Source: JACKAF01 sp041391485
GTDB lineage: Bacteria; Bdellovibrionota; FAC87; UBA2466; JACKAF01
DNA length: 64,000 nucleotides
Direction: 5' to 3'
NCBI GenBank assembly: GCA_041391485.1
Contig: JAWKNY010000007.1
Coordinates: 76,067 to 140,066, forward strand
The translations under genes were made by a program, and so were the position numbers. Below the pieces are notes generated by a model that was not told the origin of the DNA, did not search any database, and saw only the letters and a list, made by a program, of their open reading frames with translations. Shown here one piece after another: positions 54,221-63,017 of the stretch. How positions within the stretch are numbered: position 1 is the first letter of the stretch; each line of letters begins with the position of its first letter.

Positions 54221-55242
54221 AGAAATTTGGATTTGCAATTGTCTTGGCCGTTTTTTTGGGTGCATCTCACGCGGCTTGGGCCTCGACTCCTTTTTCTCAG
54301 GAGGCCTTTTTGGCAGCCCAGAAGGCCGGCCAAAAAATTCTTCTGCACTTTCACGCAGATTGGTGCCCCGTGTGCCAGGTTCAGAAAAAGAACCTGGCCA
54401 AACTTGAGGACGCCGGAAAGCTCAAAGGACTCAGACTCTTTTCTGTCGACTACGACAAAGAGAAAGAATTCAACCGACAGATAAAGGTCAGTGCGCAGTC
54501 TACCCTCATCGCCTACCTGGGGCGTGTGGAGCACGGACGAGTCAGCGGGATCACAACGGAAAAGGAGCTAGCCGACTTTGCGAACAAGAAATTGCTGAGC
54601 GTCAGCCTGGGCGAGCAGTTGCGGCTGATGCGCAAGAGTTCCAAGGCCTCTGGAGAAAAGAAGCGGGTGATGGAGGCGGCGGCGGAAAAGTTGCGCCAGT
54701 CCCAGCTCGCAAAAAAAGCCCCTAAGGTGGGTAGCCGAATAGAGGACTTCAGCCTGCCAAATGCCGACGGGAAGCAGGTGGCACTGAAAGAGCTGCGCAA
54801 AAAGGGGCCGGTTGTGGTGGCCTTCTATCGGGGGAGCTGGTGCCCGTACTGCAACGCCCAACTCAACAGCTATCAGTCTTTCTTGCCCGAGTTCAAGAAA
54901 CGAGGAGCGAGCTTGGTGGCGATTACGCCGGAGAAACCGGATTTGACTAAGGACATGGCGACCCAACAGGAAATCGCCTTTGAGATACTGACTGACAAGG
55001 ACAACCAGTATGCCAGAAAACTTGGTCTGGTGTTCACGGTGACGCCGGAGCTGAAAAAGCTCTACAAAGAATTCGGAATCGACCTAGAGAAGAGCCAAGG
55101 AAACCCGGAGTGGGAGCTTCCTGTTCCGGCCACCTTTGTGATTGGTCAGGACGGAAAAATCTTATACTCGTTCGTGGATACCGACTACACGAAGCGGGCG
55201 GAACCGGCGGATCTCCTCAAAGCTCTCGACAAATTGACCTAG
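54217..55242 (+). CDS. Exported thioredoxin - peroxiredoxin (AhpC/TSA) fusion
   Basis: The 341-aa protein has a signal peptide (MKKFGFAIVLAVFLGASHAAWA). The first domain is thioredoxin-like, with LLHFHADWCPVCQVQKKNL (Cys50/Cys53). A charged linker follows, then an AhpC/TSA-type domain with VGSRIEDFSLPNADGKQVALKELRKKGPVVVAFYRGSWCPYC (Cys209/Cys212), as in peroxiredoxin-like PrxQ/AhpC proteins. It is likely a self-reducing periplasmic thiol peroxidase or disulfide reductase. It is translationally coupled to the K+ channel, an unusual pairing. Confidence 0.9.
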   Translation: MKKFGFAIVLAVFLGASHAAWASTPFSQEAFLAAQKAGQKILLHFHADWCPVCQVQKKNLAKLEDAGKLKGLRLFSVDYDKEKEFNRQIKVSAQSTLIAYLGRVEHGRVSGITTEKELADFANKKLLSVSLGEQLRLMRKSSKASGEKKRVMEAAAEKLRQSQLAKKAPKVGSRIEDFSLPNADGKQVALKELRKKGPVVVAFYRGSWCPYCNAQLNSYQSFLPEFKKRGASLVAITPEKPDLTKDMATQQEIAFEILTDKDNQYARKLGLVFTVTPELKKLYKEFGIDLEKSQGNPEWELPVPATFVIGQDGKILYSFVDTDYTKRAEPADLLKALDKLT

Positions 55243-55295
55243 TAGAGCGCAGACCCTGCTTGACTTTGCTCTGTGCGGGCAAGAAAAATTGTCCC

Positions 55296-55934
55296 ATGCA
55301 TTTTGTGAGCGAAGATATTACCCGGTACAGTGTCCAACATTCGGCTTCTGTTTCGCCTGTGTGCGACGAGCTGGAAGCCTATACGCGCGCCAACGTCGAG
55401 ATGTCGATCATGTTAAGCGGTCCGTTGGAGGCCAGCCTACTAGGCTTTCTGATCAAGACCATTCCCGCCAAACGCGTTTTGGAGATAGGAACCTTTACCG
55501 GCTATTGCGCTTTGGCGATGGCCGGCTACTTACCGGCGGACGGGGAAGTGGTGACCTTGGACGTAAACGAAAAAACCACGGCGCTTGCGAAGAGTTTTTG
55601 GGAGCGAGATCCGAACGGAAAAAAAATCAAGAGCGTACTCGGTCCGGCGCTGAGTACTTTGGAAAGCCTGGAGGGTAAGTTTGATCTTATCTTTTTGGAT
55701 GCGATCAAGAGTGAGTACGTCGACTATCTAGAGAAATCTTTCCACCTGCTTTCCGATCGCGGGATTTTTGTAGCGGACAACACTTTAATGAGTGGCGATG
55801 TTTTGGACTCCAACACCTCCTCAGAGGGAGCACGAGGGATTCAACGCTTCAATGAGTATTTAAAGTCCAGAAAAGATCTCTACTGTTCACTTCTACCTAT
55901 TCGGGATGGCGTTACCCTGATTCGCCGCCGCTAG
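55296..55934 (+). CDS. Class I O-methyltransferase (COMT/CCoAOMT type)
   Basis: The 212-aa protein from ATG 55296 shows the family SAM motif AKRVLEIGTFTGYCALAMAGYLPADGEVVTLDVNEKT, the metal-site FDLIFLDAIKSEYVDYLEKSFHLLSDRGIFVADNTLMSGDV (Asp and Asn ligands) and a C-terminal LLPIRDGVTLIRRR. It transfers methyl groups to catechol-like hydroxyls with Mg2+. The longer in-frame reading from 55110 lies in the preceding gene and is rejected. Confidence 0.93.
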   Translation: MHFVSEDITRYSVQHSASVSPVCDELEAYTRANVEMSIMLSGPLEASLLGFLIKTIPAKRVLEIGTFTGYCALAMAGYLPADGEVVTLDVNEKTTALAKSFWERDPNGKKIKSVLGPALSTLESLEGKFDLIFLDAIKSEYVDYLEKSFHLLSDRGIFVADNTLMSGDVLDSNTSSEGARGIQRFNEYLKSRKDLYCSLLPIRDGVTLIRRR

Positions 55935-55978
55935 ACCATTTCTAGCCGGAAGATGCAAAGCCATGTATAACTAGATGG

Positions 55979-56623
55979 ATGCGCGCGTTTCGGCGAAATA
56001 GATCCCCACAAGTCGTTCGGATAATTGTTTTCATCAATTTGGTCGTATTCGGTTGCTGGCACTTATTGCCCGACAAGCGTTTCATGGCCGCGAACTTCAT
56101 TGTGAGTTGGACGCATCTGGAGCATGGGCGTTGGTGGGTGCTACTGACAGCGGCTTTTTCCCACACCATGCTTTTTCACCTTCTCATCAATATGGTGGTG
56201 CTCATAAGCTTTGGGCGTCCCTTGGCACAGCTCATGGGAACCCGTCGTTTTCTGAGTTTTTATTTAGTCGCCGCGGTTTTTAGTTCGTTCACCCACGCGT
56301 TAACGTCGAAGTACCTGCTCGGGATGCCGGACGAAGGGGCGGTGGGGGCATCCGGTGCCGTTGCCGGTTTGCTGCTGCTTTTTTCTTTGGCCTTCCCCAA
56401 AGAGAAGCTTCTTTTCTTTGGGGTCATACCGGTCCCTGCGATCGTTGGGGCCTTGCTCTTTATCAGTCTGGACGTTTGGGGGCTTTCGGCGCAGGCAAGT
56501 GGCGGGGGGCTTCCTATTGGTCACGGGGCGCACCTAGGGGGCGCTTTCGTTGGGATCGTCTACTTTGTTTATCTCAAGTACTTACGGCCCAAACCCTCGT
56601 CTCATTACACTCAAAGCAGTTGA
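55979..56623 (+). CDS. Rhomboid family intramembrane serine protease
   Basis: The 214-aa protein has six TM helices. The rhomboid hallmarks are an FSHTMLFHLLINMVVL stretch (HxxxN-type), catalytic Ser125 in VGASGAVAG and catalytic His185 in GHGAHLGGAFVG. It cleaves single-pass membrane proteins inside the inner membrane. The protein is complete and of minimal bacterial type; substrates are not known. Confidence 0.92.
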   Translation: MRAFRRNRSPQVVRIIVFINLVVFGCWHLLPDKRFMAANFIVSWTHLEHGRWWVLLTAAFSHTMLFHLLINMVVLISFGRPLAQLMGTRRFLSFYLVAAVFSSFTHALTSKYLLGMPDEGAVGASGAVAGLLLLFSLAFPKEKLLFFGVIPVPAIVGALLFISLDVWGLSAQASGGGLPIGHGAHLGGAFVGIVYFVYLKYLRPKPSSHYTQSS

Positions 56624-56686
56624 CTTCCCATTAAATAGGATTAGATCTTAATCAGATTTTGTCTTAACTACCTTGTGGGAGGATAG

Positions 56687-57307
56687 ATGCGCGTTGTGAC
56701 GATAGTGTTGAGTCTGTTTTGGCTGGGACAGGCAGCGGCCTTGGACACCATTGAGCCCTTTGAAGCGGGGCTGAGCGATTTGGAGCTTTATTACACGGGC
56801 ACTCCCTCCGGGTCCCACGCGCTCGCCGGTACCGTCGGAATTGGGGTTGCCCCCTTGCTTAACCTCGCGCTCGCTCCGGAAGTCCTCTACGAGGGAAACC
56901 AGATTGCTTATGGTCTTAGCTTCCAAAACATCATGAATGTTTACGATGGCGCGATCGCCTTGGACTTTGTGCCGGGGGTGCACACTGACTTTGAGCGGTT
57001 CGGCTTGGATTTGGGCGCCGAACTGAGTTTCCCCCTGCGCGGCTGGACGCCGTACGTCCAGGCCGCTTTTGCCTATGAGCTCGAACCAAGAACGAGTGAG
57101 TTCGGTGCGGCCCTGGGCGCCGCTCTTGCGATCTTTCCCACAGGCGAGCTCTTTCTGGAGGCCGGCCAGGTGTGGGCCGACGCCACGGCCGTTCCCCGCG
57201 GTGCCTTGGGGCTGAACGTTCAGCTCGCTGACAACATGGAGCTCATTACAGAGGTCCACTACCAGTCGAGTTGGAGCGGGCTTGTGGGTTTAATCCAAAC
57301 CCTCTAG
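56687..57307 (+). CDS. Putative outer-membrane barrel protein
   Basis: The 206-aa protein has a signal peptide (MRVVTIVLSLFWLGQAAA) and a mature region of alternating hydrophobic strands with Gly/Asp turns (LAGTVGIGVAPLLNLALAPEVLYEG; YDGAIALDFVPGVHTDFERFGLDLGAELSF; TPYVQAAFAYELEP). The C-terminal strand ends LVGLIQTL. This resembles small outer-membrane beta-barrels of 8-10 strands. No specific family named. The stop shares CTAG with the convergent POT transporter gene. Confidence 0.7.
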   Translation: MRVVTIVLSLFWLGQAAALDTIEPFEAGLSDLELYYTGTPSGSHALAGTVGIGVAPLLNLALAPEVLYEGNQIAYGLSFQNIMNVYDGAIALDFVPGVHTDFERFGLDLGAELSFPLRGWTPYVQAAFAYELEPRTSEFGAALGAALAIFPTGELFLEAGQVWADATAVPRGALGLNVQLADNMELITEVHYQSSWSGLVGLIQTL

Positions 57308-58659
57308 ACCGGCTGTATTTCCTGGACGTAGTTTTCTTCTTTGTACTTGCTCGCAAAGAATACGAAACCCAGTCCGAAGACACAGGTCAGCGCCACGAAA
57401 AACCAGAAGTAGCTGGCCCCTGCAAGTTTGCTGGTGCCATCCGGGTTTTGGATGACGAGGTTAACGACTGCGGCAATCGAGTTCCCGAAGGAAACCGACA
57501 GCAGGTAGAAGCTCATCACAAAGCTCTTCATGGTGTTCGGGGCTTGGGTGTAGGCGTATTCCAAGGCCGTGATGGAAACCATCACCTCAGCGGCGGTGAG
57601 AAAGATATACGCCACAAACTGCCACAGGATACTTACGTTTTGGCCCGCGTCCAGCCGCCACTGAGCGAGCGCGATAATCGCAAACGAAAAAGCGGCGATA
57701 AAAATACCCGTACCGATCTTGCGAAGCGGGGTGGCTTTCCAAACTTTGTTCCACCCGGGGTAGAGAAAGTGGGTGAACAAGGGAATGAGCACCATGATGA
57801 TAATCGGGTTGAGTGCGGAGATCTGAGAAGCCAGGAGTTCAAAGTGCAACCAGGCCGACTGAAAGGGCCCGAATCGCAGATCCACCATGCGGTTCATCTG
57901 TTCTGCCTGCAATACCCAGGAGGAACCTTGCTGCTCGAAGAGAGACCAGAAAGCCGCAATAAAGAAATAGAGAATTCCCAAATTGAGAAATGCCTTGCGG
58001 CCCTTCGCGCTAAGCACCTCGCGCTTGTACTCGTTCCAGCCGGCGGCTGGAATGGCGATGAACTTGTGCCGTCCCATCCAAAAGACGACAGTCGCAATGA
58101 ACATCAGGATACCGGGGATGCCGAACGCCACTCCCGGGCTAAACTTTTCAAGGAAGATAGGTGTGAGAAGGATCGAGAAAAACGCACCAAAGTTGATCGC
58201 AAAGTAGAAATAACTGAAAACGCGTTCTAGCAAATGTTGATTGGTTTTATTGAACTGATCCCCCACGTGAGCCGACACACAGGGTTTGATGCCGCCCGTA
58301 CCGATGGCAATCAGCGTGAGGCCCGCGGCCAAACCAAAGCGAGTTTCAAAAAGCGCCAAGGTCAGATGTCCCAGGCAGTAAATAACGGAGAGACGGATGA
58401 TGGTGTGGTACTTGCCCCAGAAAATATCCGAGATCAGAGCGCCGATGATGGGGAAGAAGTAGGCGGCGGTTCCAAATAGGTGGTACCAGCTCTTGGCTTC
58501 ATCCGGAGTCATGTGATCCGGATTCCCGGCCGCGTCCATCAAATACTTGGTCATGAAAACCACCAAGATGGAGCGCATTCCGTAGTAGGAGTAGCGCTCG
58601 GCGGCTTCATTACCAATAATGTAAGGAATGCCTGTAGGCATCCGAGTTTGTGTGGACAT
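57304..58659 (-). CDS. POT/PTR2 family proton-dependent oligopeptide transporter
   Basis: The 451-aa MFS protein has about twelve TM helices. POT signatures present: the ExxERxxYY-like NEAAERYSYYGMRSILVVFMTKYL at the N-terminus, FPIIGALISDIFWGKYHTI, and the PTR2 motif GTGGIKPCVSAHVGDQF followed by FSYFYFAINFGAFF. It imports di-/tripeptides or related compounds with protons. The reading is complete with a conventional length. Confidence 0.93.
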   Translation of the reverse strand: MSTQTRMPTGIPYIIGNEAAERYSYYGMRSILVVFMTKYLMDAAGNPDHMTPDEAKSWYHLFGTAAYFFPIIGALISDIFWGKYHTIIRLSVIYCLGHLTLALFETRFGLAAGLTLIAIGTGGIKPCVSAHVGDQFNKTNQHLLERVFSYFYFAINFGAFFSILLTPIFLEKFSPGVAFGIPGILMFIATVVFWMGRHKFIAIPAAGWNEYKREVLSAKGRKAFLNLGILYFFIAAFWSLFEQQGSSWVLQAEQMNRMVDLRFGPFQSAWLHFELLASQISALNPIIIMVLIPLFTHFLYPGWNKVWKATPLRKIGTGIFIAAFSFAIIALAQWRLDAGQNVSILWQFVAYIFLTAAEVMVSITALEYAYTQAPNTMKSFVMSFYLLSVSFGNSIAAVVNLVIQNPDGTSKLAGASYFWFFVALTCVFGLGFVFFASKYKEENYVQEIQPV

Positions 58660-58844
58660 CGCTTCCCTTCCGATACAAATTTTTTACAATTCGGCTAGAC
58701 GCTCCCACCTCTTTACCGAGCCTTGAAATATGGCCCAGATAGCTTTTTAACGCAAGGCGTGGATTTGGCCGGGGGGCTTTCTTTTCGAGGCTGTTTGGGT
58801 TACACAAGACAGCTTGTCACAAAAAGGGACACCTGGGAGATCGG

Positions 58845-60434
58845 ATGATTAGTACAGCGGATCTGAGTTTGGCCTTCGGTGGGCGAAAACTCTTTGAAAA
58901 CGTGAGCATCAAGTTTGTGGCCGGCAACTGCTACGGCCTCATCGGGGCCAACGGTTCGGGCAAATCCACGTTTTTGAAGATCCTCGCCGGCCAGGAAACC
59001 GCCACCAGCGGGGAAATCGCTGTTACCCCCGGGGAACGCTTATCTTTCCTCCGCCAGGACCACTTCGCCTTTGAAGAGCATAAAGTGCTCAAAACCGTCA
59101 TCATGGGACAGCCGGAGCTCTACAAACTGATGGAAGAGCGGGAGGCAATGTACGCCAAAGACGAACTCTCCGACGAAGACGGCGAGCGCATCGGTGATCT
59201 CGAGATGGAGTTCGCGGATCTCAACGGCTGGGAAGCGGAGGCTGACGCGGCCATTCTGCTAGATGGCCTAGGAATCGGCAGTGATCTAATAGAGAAGAAG
59301 ATGAAGGAGTTGGACGGCGCTCAGAAGGTTAAGGTCCTTCTCGCTCAGGCTCTCTTTGGCAAACCTGATATCCTGCTTCTCGACGAACCTACCAACCATT
59401 TGGATGGCAAGGCAATCCGCTGGCTGGAAGAGTTTTTGTATGACAACGAAAAGACCGTCATCGTTGTCTCTCATGATCGCCACTTCCTCAACAAAGTGTG
59501 CACTCACATTGCGGATTTGGATTTTGGAAAAATTCAGCTCTATTCCGGAAACTACGACTTCTGGTACGAGTCCAGCCAACTCGCTCTACGGATGCAACAA
59601 GAGCAGAACCGCAAAGTTGAGGAGAAGGCCAAAGAGCTAAAAGAGTTTATCGCTCGTTTCAGCGCGAACGCCTCGAAGTCCAAACAGGCAACCTCACGCA
59701 AAAAACTCCTGGAGAAACTTACCCTGGACGATATCAAGCCGTCTTCGCGGCGTTACCCTTTTGTGCACTTCAAGCCTGAACGGGAAGCAGGCGACCAGCT
59801 ATTAAAGGTAGAGAACCTGTGCAAGAGCGTCGAAGGGCAATCCGTTCTGAACAACGTAAATTTCGAATTGAAAAAAGGGGACAAGGTACTCTTTGCCGGG
59901 GATGAGCTTGCCACCACGCTTCTTTTTCAGATTCTCATGGAGGAAGAGCAGGCGGACAAGGGCGGGTACTCATGGGGAGTCACCACGTCGCAGGCCTTCT
60001 TTCCGAAAGACAACGCTAAGTTTTTCAGCGACGCGAATCTCTCGCTTGCGGATTGGCTACGGCAGTTTTCAGAAGACACCTCTGAGAATTTCATTCGCGG
60101 CATATTGGGCCGCATGCTTTTTTCCGGCGACGAAAGTCAAAAGAAAGTGAAAGTACTTTCAGGCGGCGAGCGCGTGCGTCTCATGTTGGCAAAAATGATG
60201 CTGACTACTGCAAACGTCTTGCTACTGGATGGACCGACCAACCACTTGGACTTGGAATCGATCACCGCTGTCAATAACGGGCTTATCCGTTTCTCAGGTA
60301 CCGTGCTCTTTACGTCGCATGATCACCAGTTCAATCAAACCATTGCGAACCGAGTCATTGAGATCGGCCCGTCAGGCGCGACACCGTTTGATATGACTTA
60401 TGATGAGTACCTGTCTCAGCAGTCACTCGGTTAA
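58845..60434 (+). CDS. ABC-F family ATPase (YbiT-like translation factor)
   Basis: The 529-aa protein has two ABC domains and no TM region. Domain 1: Walker A GLIGANGSGKSTF, signature ELDGAQKVKVLLAQALFG (LSGGQ degenerated to LDGAQ), Walker B DILLLDEPTNHLD. The linker (EEKAKELKEFIARFSANASKSKQATSRKKLLEKL) is the P-site tRNA interaction motif. Domain 2: Walker A position degenerate (KVLFAGDELATTLLFQIL), signature VLSGGERVRLMLAKMM and DGPTNHLD in place of DEPTNHLD. Loss of key residues in the second domain is notable. It likely acts on the ribosome. Confidence 0.92.
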   Translation: MISTADLSLAFGGRKLFENVSIKFVAGNCYGLIGANGSGKSTFLKILAGQETATSGEIAVTPGERLSFLRQDHFAFEEHKVLKTVIMGQPELYKLMEEREAMYAKDELSDEDGERIGDLEMEFADLNGWEAEADAAILLDGLGIGSDLIEKKMKELDGAQKVKVLLAQALFGKPDILLLDEPTNHLDGKAIRWLEEFLYDNEKTVIVVSHDRHFLNKVCTHIADLDFGKIQLYSGNYDFWYESSQLALRMQQEQNRKVEEKAKELKEFIARFSANASKSKQATSRKKLLEKLTLDDIKPSSRRYPFVHFKPEREAGDQLLKVENLCKSVEGQSVLNNVNFELKKGDKVLFAGDELATTLLFQILMEEEQADKGGYSWGVTTSQAFFPKDNAKFFSDANLSLADWLRQFSEDTSENFIRGILGRMLFSGDESQKKVKVLSGGERVRLMLAKMMLTTANVLLLDGPTNHLDLESITAVNNGLIRFSGTVLFTSHDHQFNQTIANRVIEIGPSGATPFDMTYDEYLSQQSLG

Positions 60435-60703
60435 CGATTCATTTTTTTGTCAAAAACAAAAGGTCCGAACGGAAGCACCGCTGCGATCATTGCAAGGAAC
60501 AGTTTTTTGCCTGACCAGCTCTCGGCGTCTGATGCGATTGCTGCAGCAGCCACATAGACCACAAAAAGTATCCCGTGAATCCAACCGAAGTATTTCACCG
60601 GCAGCGGATTGCCTCCTACGTACTTAATAGGCATCGCAATCAACAAAAGAATGAGGAAGGAAGCGCCTTCTGCGTAGCTAATAAAACGAAAGTTCTTGGA
60701 CAT
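60431..60703 (-). CDS. DUF3817 small membrane protein
   Basis: The 90-aa protein matches the DUF3817 pattern: FRFISYAEGASFLILLLIAMPIKYVGGNPLPVKYFGWIHGILFVVYVAAAAI, then a final helix FLAMIAAVLPFGPFVFDKK. It has three TM helices. The family is of unknown function and often sits near transport genes. The stop shares TTAA with the ABC-F gene. Confidence 0.92.
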   Translation of the reverse strand: MSKNFRFISYAEGASFLILLLIAMPIKYVGGNPLPVKYFGWIHGILFVVYVAAAAIASDAESWSGKKLFLAMIAAVLPFGPFVFDKKMNR

Positions 60704-60804
60704 TTTCTATCCTCTGGGGCCTGGTTATAGCACGGGGCCCAGGATTGACACCCAGCATAAATGCTGTCTAAATCGTTTTTCCGTTTTTAGGGGAGGAAAC
60801 AGAT

Positions 60805-61609
60805 ATGTGGATTGGGGACTTTTTTCGTAAGCATAGCCTTGTTCTGATCGCACTCACTTTGATCGCTACACCCGTACAAGCTAAACCCAGAACGCGTACT
60901 TTGCTATTCGCTTCAGCGTTCATCTGTGTGTCCACTTTTGTGATCACGGCATTGTTGCACACGGAAGATCCGGTGAATGCGCAGATACACGGATCGCATG
61001 AGGTGACGGAAGTATCAAACGTCGAGCCTTTGCGGGTGTCGCTTCTCGAAGAGGAGGGAAACGCGGCTACCTTTTCAATTGTCTCGGGTGGAGGGGAAGT
61101 TCCCGCTATCAAGGTTTTTGATAAGAATCGACTGCAGCGTCTTTACGCTTCTAGCATCATTTCAACCATTCGAGAAAAGATTGACGATCCCGATCTGTAC
61201 CGTGATCTCAGACGGATTATTCTCAAGTCGAGTTTTCGTGAGCGTATTGAACGTCGCGAAAATGGAAACGCGGAACTCGTTCTTACTGCGGGCCGGGAAT
61301 CTAATGGAAATGCGCCAGACCGTTCCTTTGTCGGATCTTGAATCAGGAAATTGGATTTCGGTTCGATTTGGTGATTTTGTCGTGCAGCACGATGCCGCTA
61401 GTGTGGTCGCGACCGTCCGGATCAAGCTGCTGGCTATGAAATCATCGGGTGATTTCGAATTGAGACTATCCAAGGAACGTGGAAGTGTCGGCCCTATTTG
61501 CGAAACGGACTCCGGGCCAGAAGTCGAAGGCGGACGGCCGAACGCCAGGAACCCTAAAAAACCGCGTCCGCCGAAGGGCGCACGCGGGGTGAAAAAGCAG
61601 ACTCCTTGA
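60805..61609 (+). CDS. Membrane-anchored hypothetical protein, frameshifted
   Basis: A hydrophobic start (SLVLIALTLIATPVQA) and a second hydrophobic segment (TLLFASAFICVSTFVITALL) suggest two N-terminal TM helices or an uncleaved anchor. The rest is a soluble region (IKVFDKNRLQRLYASSIISTIREKIDDPDLYRDLRRII). The first frame stops at 61341. From about 61255 the plausible chain continues one base over (LRAGNLMEMRQTVPLSDLESGNWISVRFGDFVVQ and onward) to 61609, with a basic, Pro-rich tail. No family recognised. Confidence 0.6.
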
Positions 61610-61621
61610 GCCTGTATTATT

Positions 61622-61875
61622 CTAGTGATTCCGTGATGCTTTCAGCTTTTCGTTCACTGCCATCAGGAATTCGGTGATCTTGTCCACCAGTAGCTCGCCT
61701 CGTTCGAAACTCTCGGGTGCCGAGCTGTTGATAAAGAAACGGCCGATTCCCTGATACAGTTTGCTGCTCGAACGGATTTCGCGACCCAAGGAGGAGGCCA
61801 CGTCTCTCTGGTTGCGATCCATCCAGGAAGTAATGGCCTTACCCATTCTTTGAAATCGCTACGGGTGACGTTCAC
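61622..61875 (-). CDS. Small hypothetical protein, frameshifted
   Basis: GTG 61875 overlaps the stop of the upstream gene as read (GTGA). After VNVTRSDFKE the frame changes near 61848 and continues as RMGKAITSWMDRNQRDVASSLGREIRSS, then LLVDKITEFLMAVNEKLKASRNH to 61622, about 84 aa in all. An alternative is a 74-aa protein from ATG 61846. It is probably co-transcribed with the secreted-protein gene before it. Function unknown. Confidence 0.5.
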
Positions 61876-62747
61876 GCCGCTGTGTCACATTTTGTTAAAC
61901 TGCCAGTAGTCGATGAACTGAAATCCACGGCGCTCGACTGCTCGCGCTTTGGGTGGTTGTACTGTTTGTACAGGCAATATTTTTCCCGGTTGTCGTCATA
62001 AAGAAGCTGGTTGAATACATCGGAAGTGTAACGCCCTTCATAGAACATGCCTTGAGCGTCTTCAGACTGTCCTGCGTGAAAACTCGCCAGGAGGGTGACT
62101 TGCAAAAGCGCATCGTCCCAGTTGTGGCTTCTACCCAGTTGCTTTCCTTTTCCACCCAGTAAGTGGCGGTACTGTTCGGCGACGTATACGGCCACGAAAT
62201 CAGCTGCGACTTGTTTGGTTTTGGTGTTGAGCTTGGAGAAACCGCTGGCGTCGCAGGTAGCAACGACTCCGAGGATGGCTCGGTAGAAGTCCGGAAGATC
62301 CTCAGGGTCCTTCTCGTAAACTTCCTGAAGCGAGCTTAGGTAGTGTTTGTACGAGGCGTCGGCAACGTAGTCGGGCTCCCGTTGATTCTTCCCCACTGCA
62401 GAGAAACTTCGGCCCGAGCGCTCGGCTTTATCTTCCCAATAGGGTTCGAATTTTACGTGGTAGGTGGTGACGTCGGATGCAAGACGCAGCTCTACACCTT
62501 GCCCACGCTTGACGCCGTCAATGTGGCTTCCCACGTTCGTGTTTTTGAATTGGGTTTCAATGGCCGGGTAGATCTTTTCTTTCATGAAAGTAAGAAAGGT
62601 CTTCCCTCCGCAATCAGAGATGTCGAATTGAGCCCCATAGCGGCCGTAGTCTCCAACTTTGATGTCTCTGTAGACTTTTGCCTGTGACAGAACAGGATGA
62701 ATGAATGATAGAACTAAAAGTAGCGTAGATACGCGTCGAGCGATCAT
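61872..62747 (-). CDS. Hypothetical secreted protein
   Basis: ATG 62747 follows GGAGGGGGC. The signal peptide is MIARRVSTLLLVLSFIHPVLSQA. The mature chain of about 265 aa has ISDCGGKTFLTFMKEKIYPAIETQF, VVATCDASGFSKLN, HNWDDALLQVTLLASFHAGQSEDAQGMFYEGRY and two or more Cys. Near the 3' end one frame over reads RGFQFIDYWQFNKM and stops at about 61887, which looks more protein-like than the given SSSTTGSLTKCDTAA. A terminal 1-nt shift is therefore likely. No family recognised. Confidence 0.68.
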   Translation of the reverse strand: MIARRVSTLLLVLSFIHPVLSQAKVYRDIKVGDYGRYGAQFDISDCGGKTFLTFMKEKIYPAIETQFKNTNVGSHIDGVKRGQGVELRLASDVTTYHVKFEPYWEDKAERSGRSFSAVGKNQREPDYVADASYKHYLSSLQEVYEKDPEDLPDFYRAILGVVATCDASGFSKLNTKTKQVAADFVAVYVAEQYRHLLGGKGKQLGRSHNWDDALLQVTLLASFHAGQSEDAQGMFYEGRYTSDVFNQLLYDDNREKYCLYKQYNHPKREQSSAVDFSSSTTGSLTKCDTAA

Positions 62748-63017
62748 ATGCCCCCTCCACAATTGTAATTAGAGTGTTATTGGTTAAGAAAAATTGAGTG
62801 ATGTAATGAAATAGATTTGATTCCCAAGAGCCCCTCCCATATTTCGGTCTACCCAAAAACCGTTATTCCAGGGCCTGACACGGTTGTCCAGGAAATATGA
62901 CGCGGCTTGTTTTTGTCCTTTTTTGTTTCTCGGGCTCAAACAGGCACGAATATTTTTTTCGTGAAATGGATGATGCACCGTGCTAGCCCTATAAGAGAAA
63001 CAAAAGTTGGGGGTTAG

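Noticed and set aside
57271..58230. 319-aa plus-strand ORF
   Set aside because: It is the shadow of the POT transporter gene, low in hydrophobic residues and without motifs. The minus strand encodes a full 12-TM transporter.
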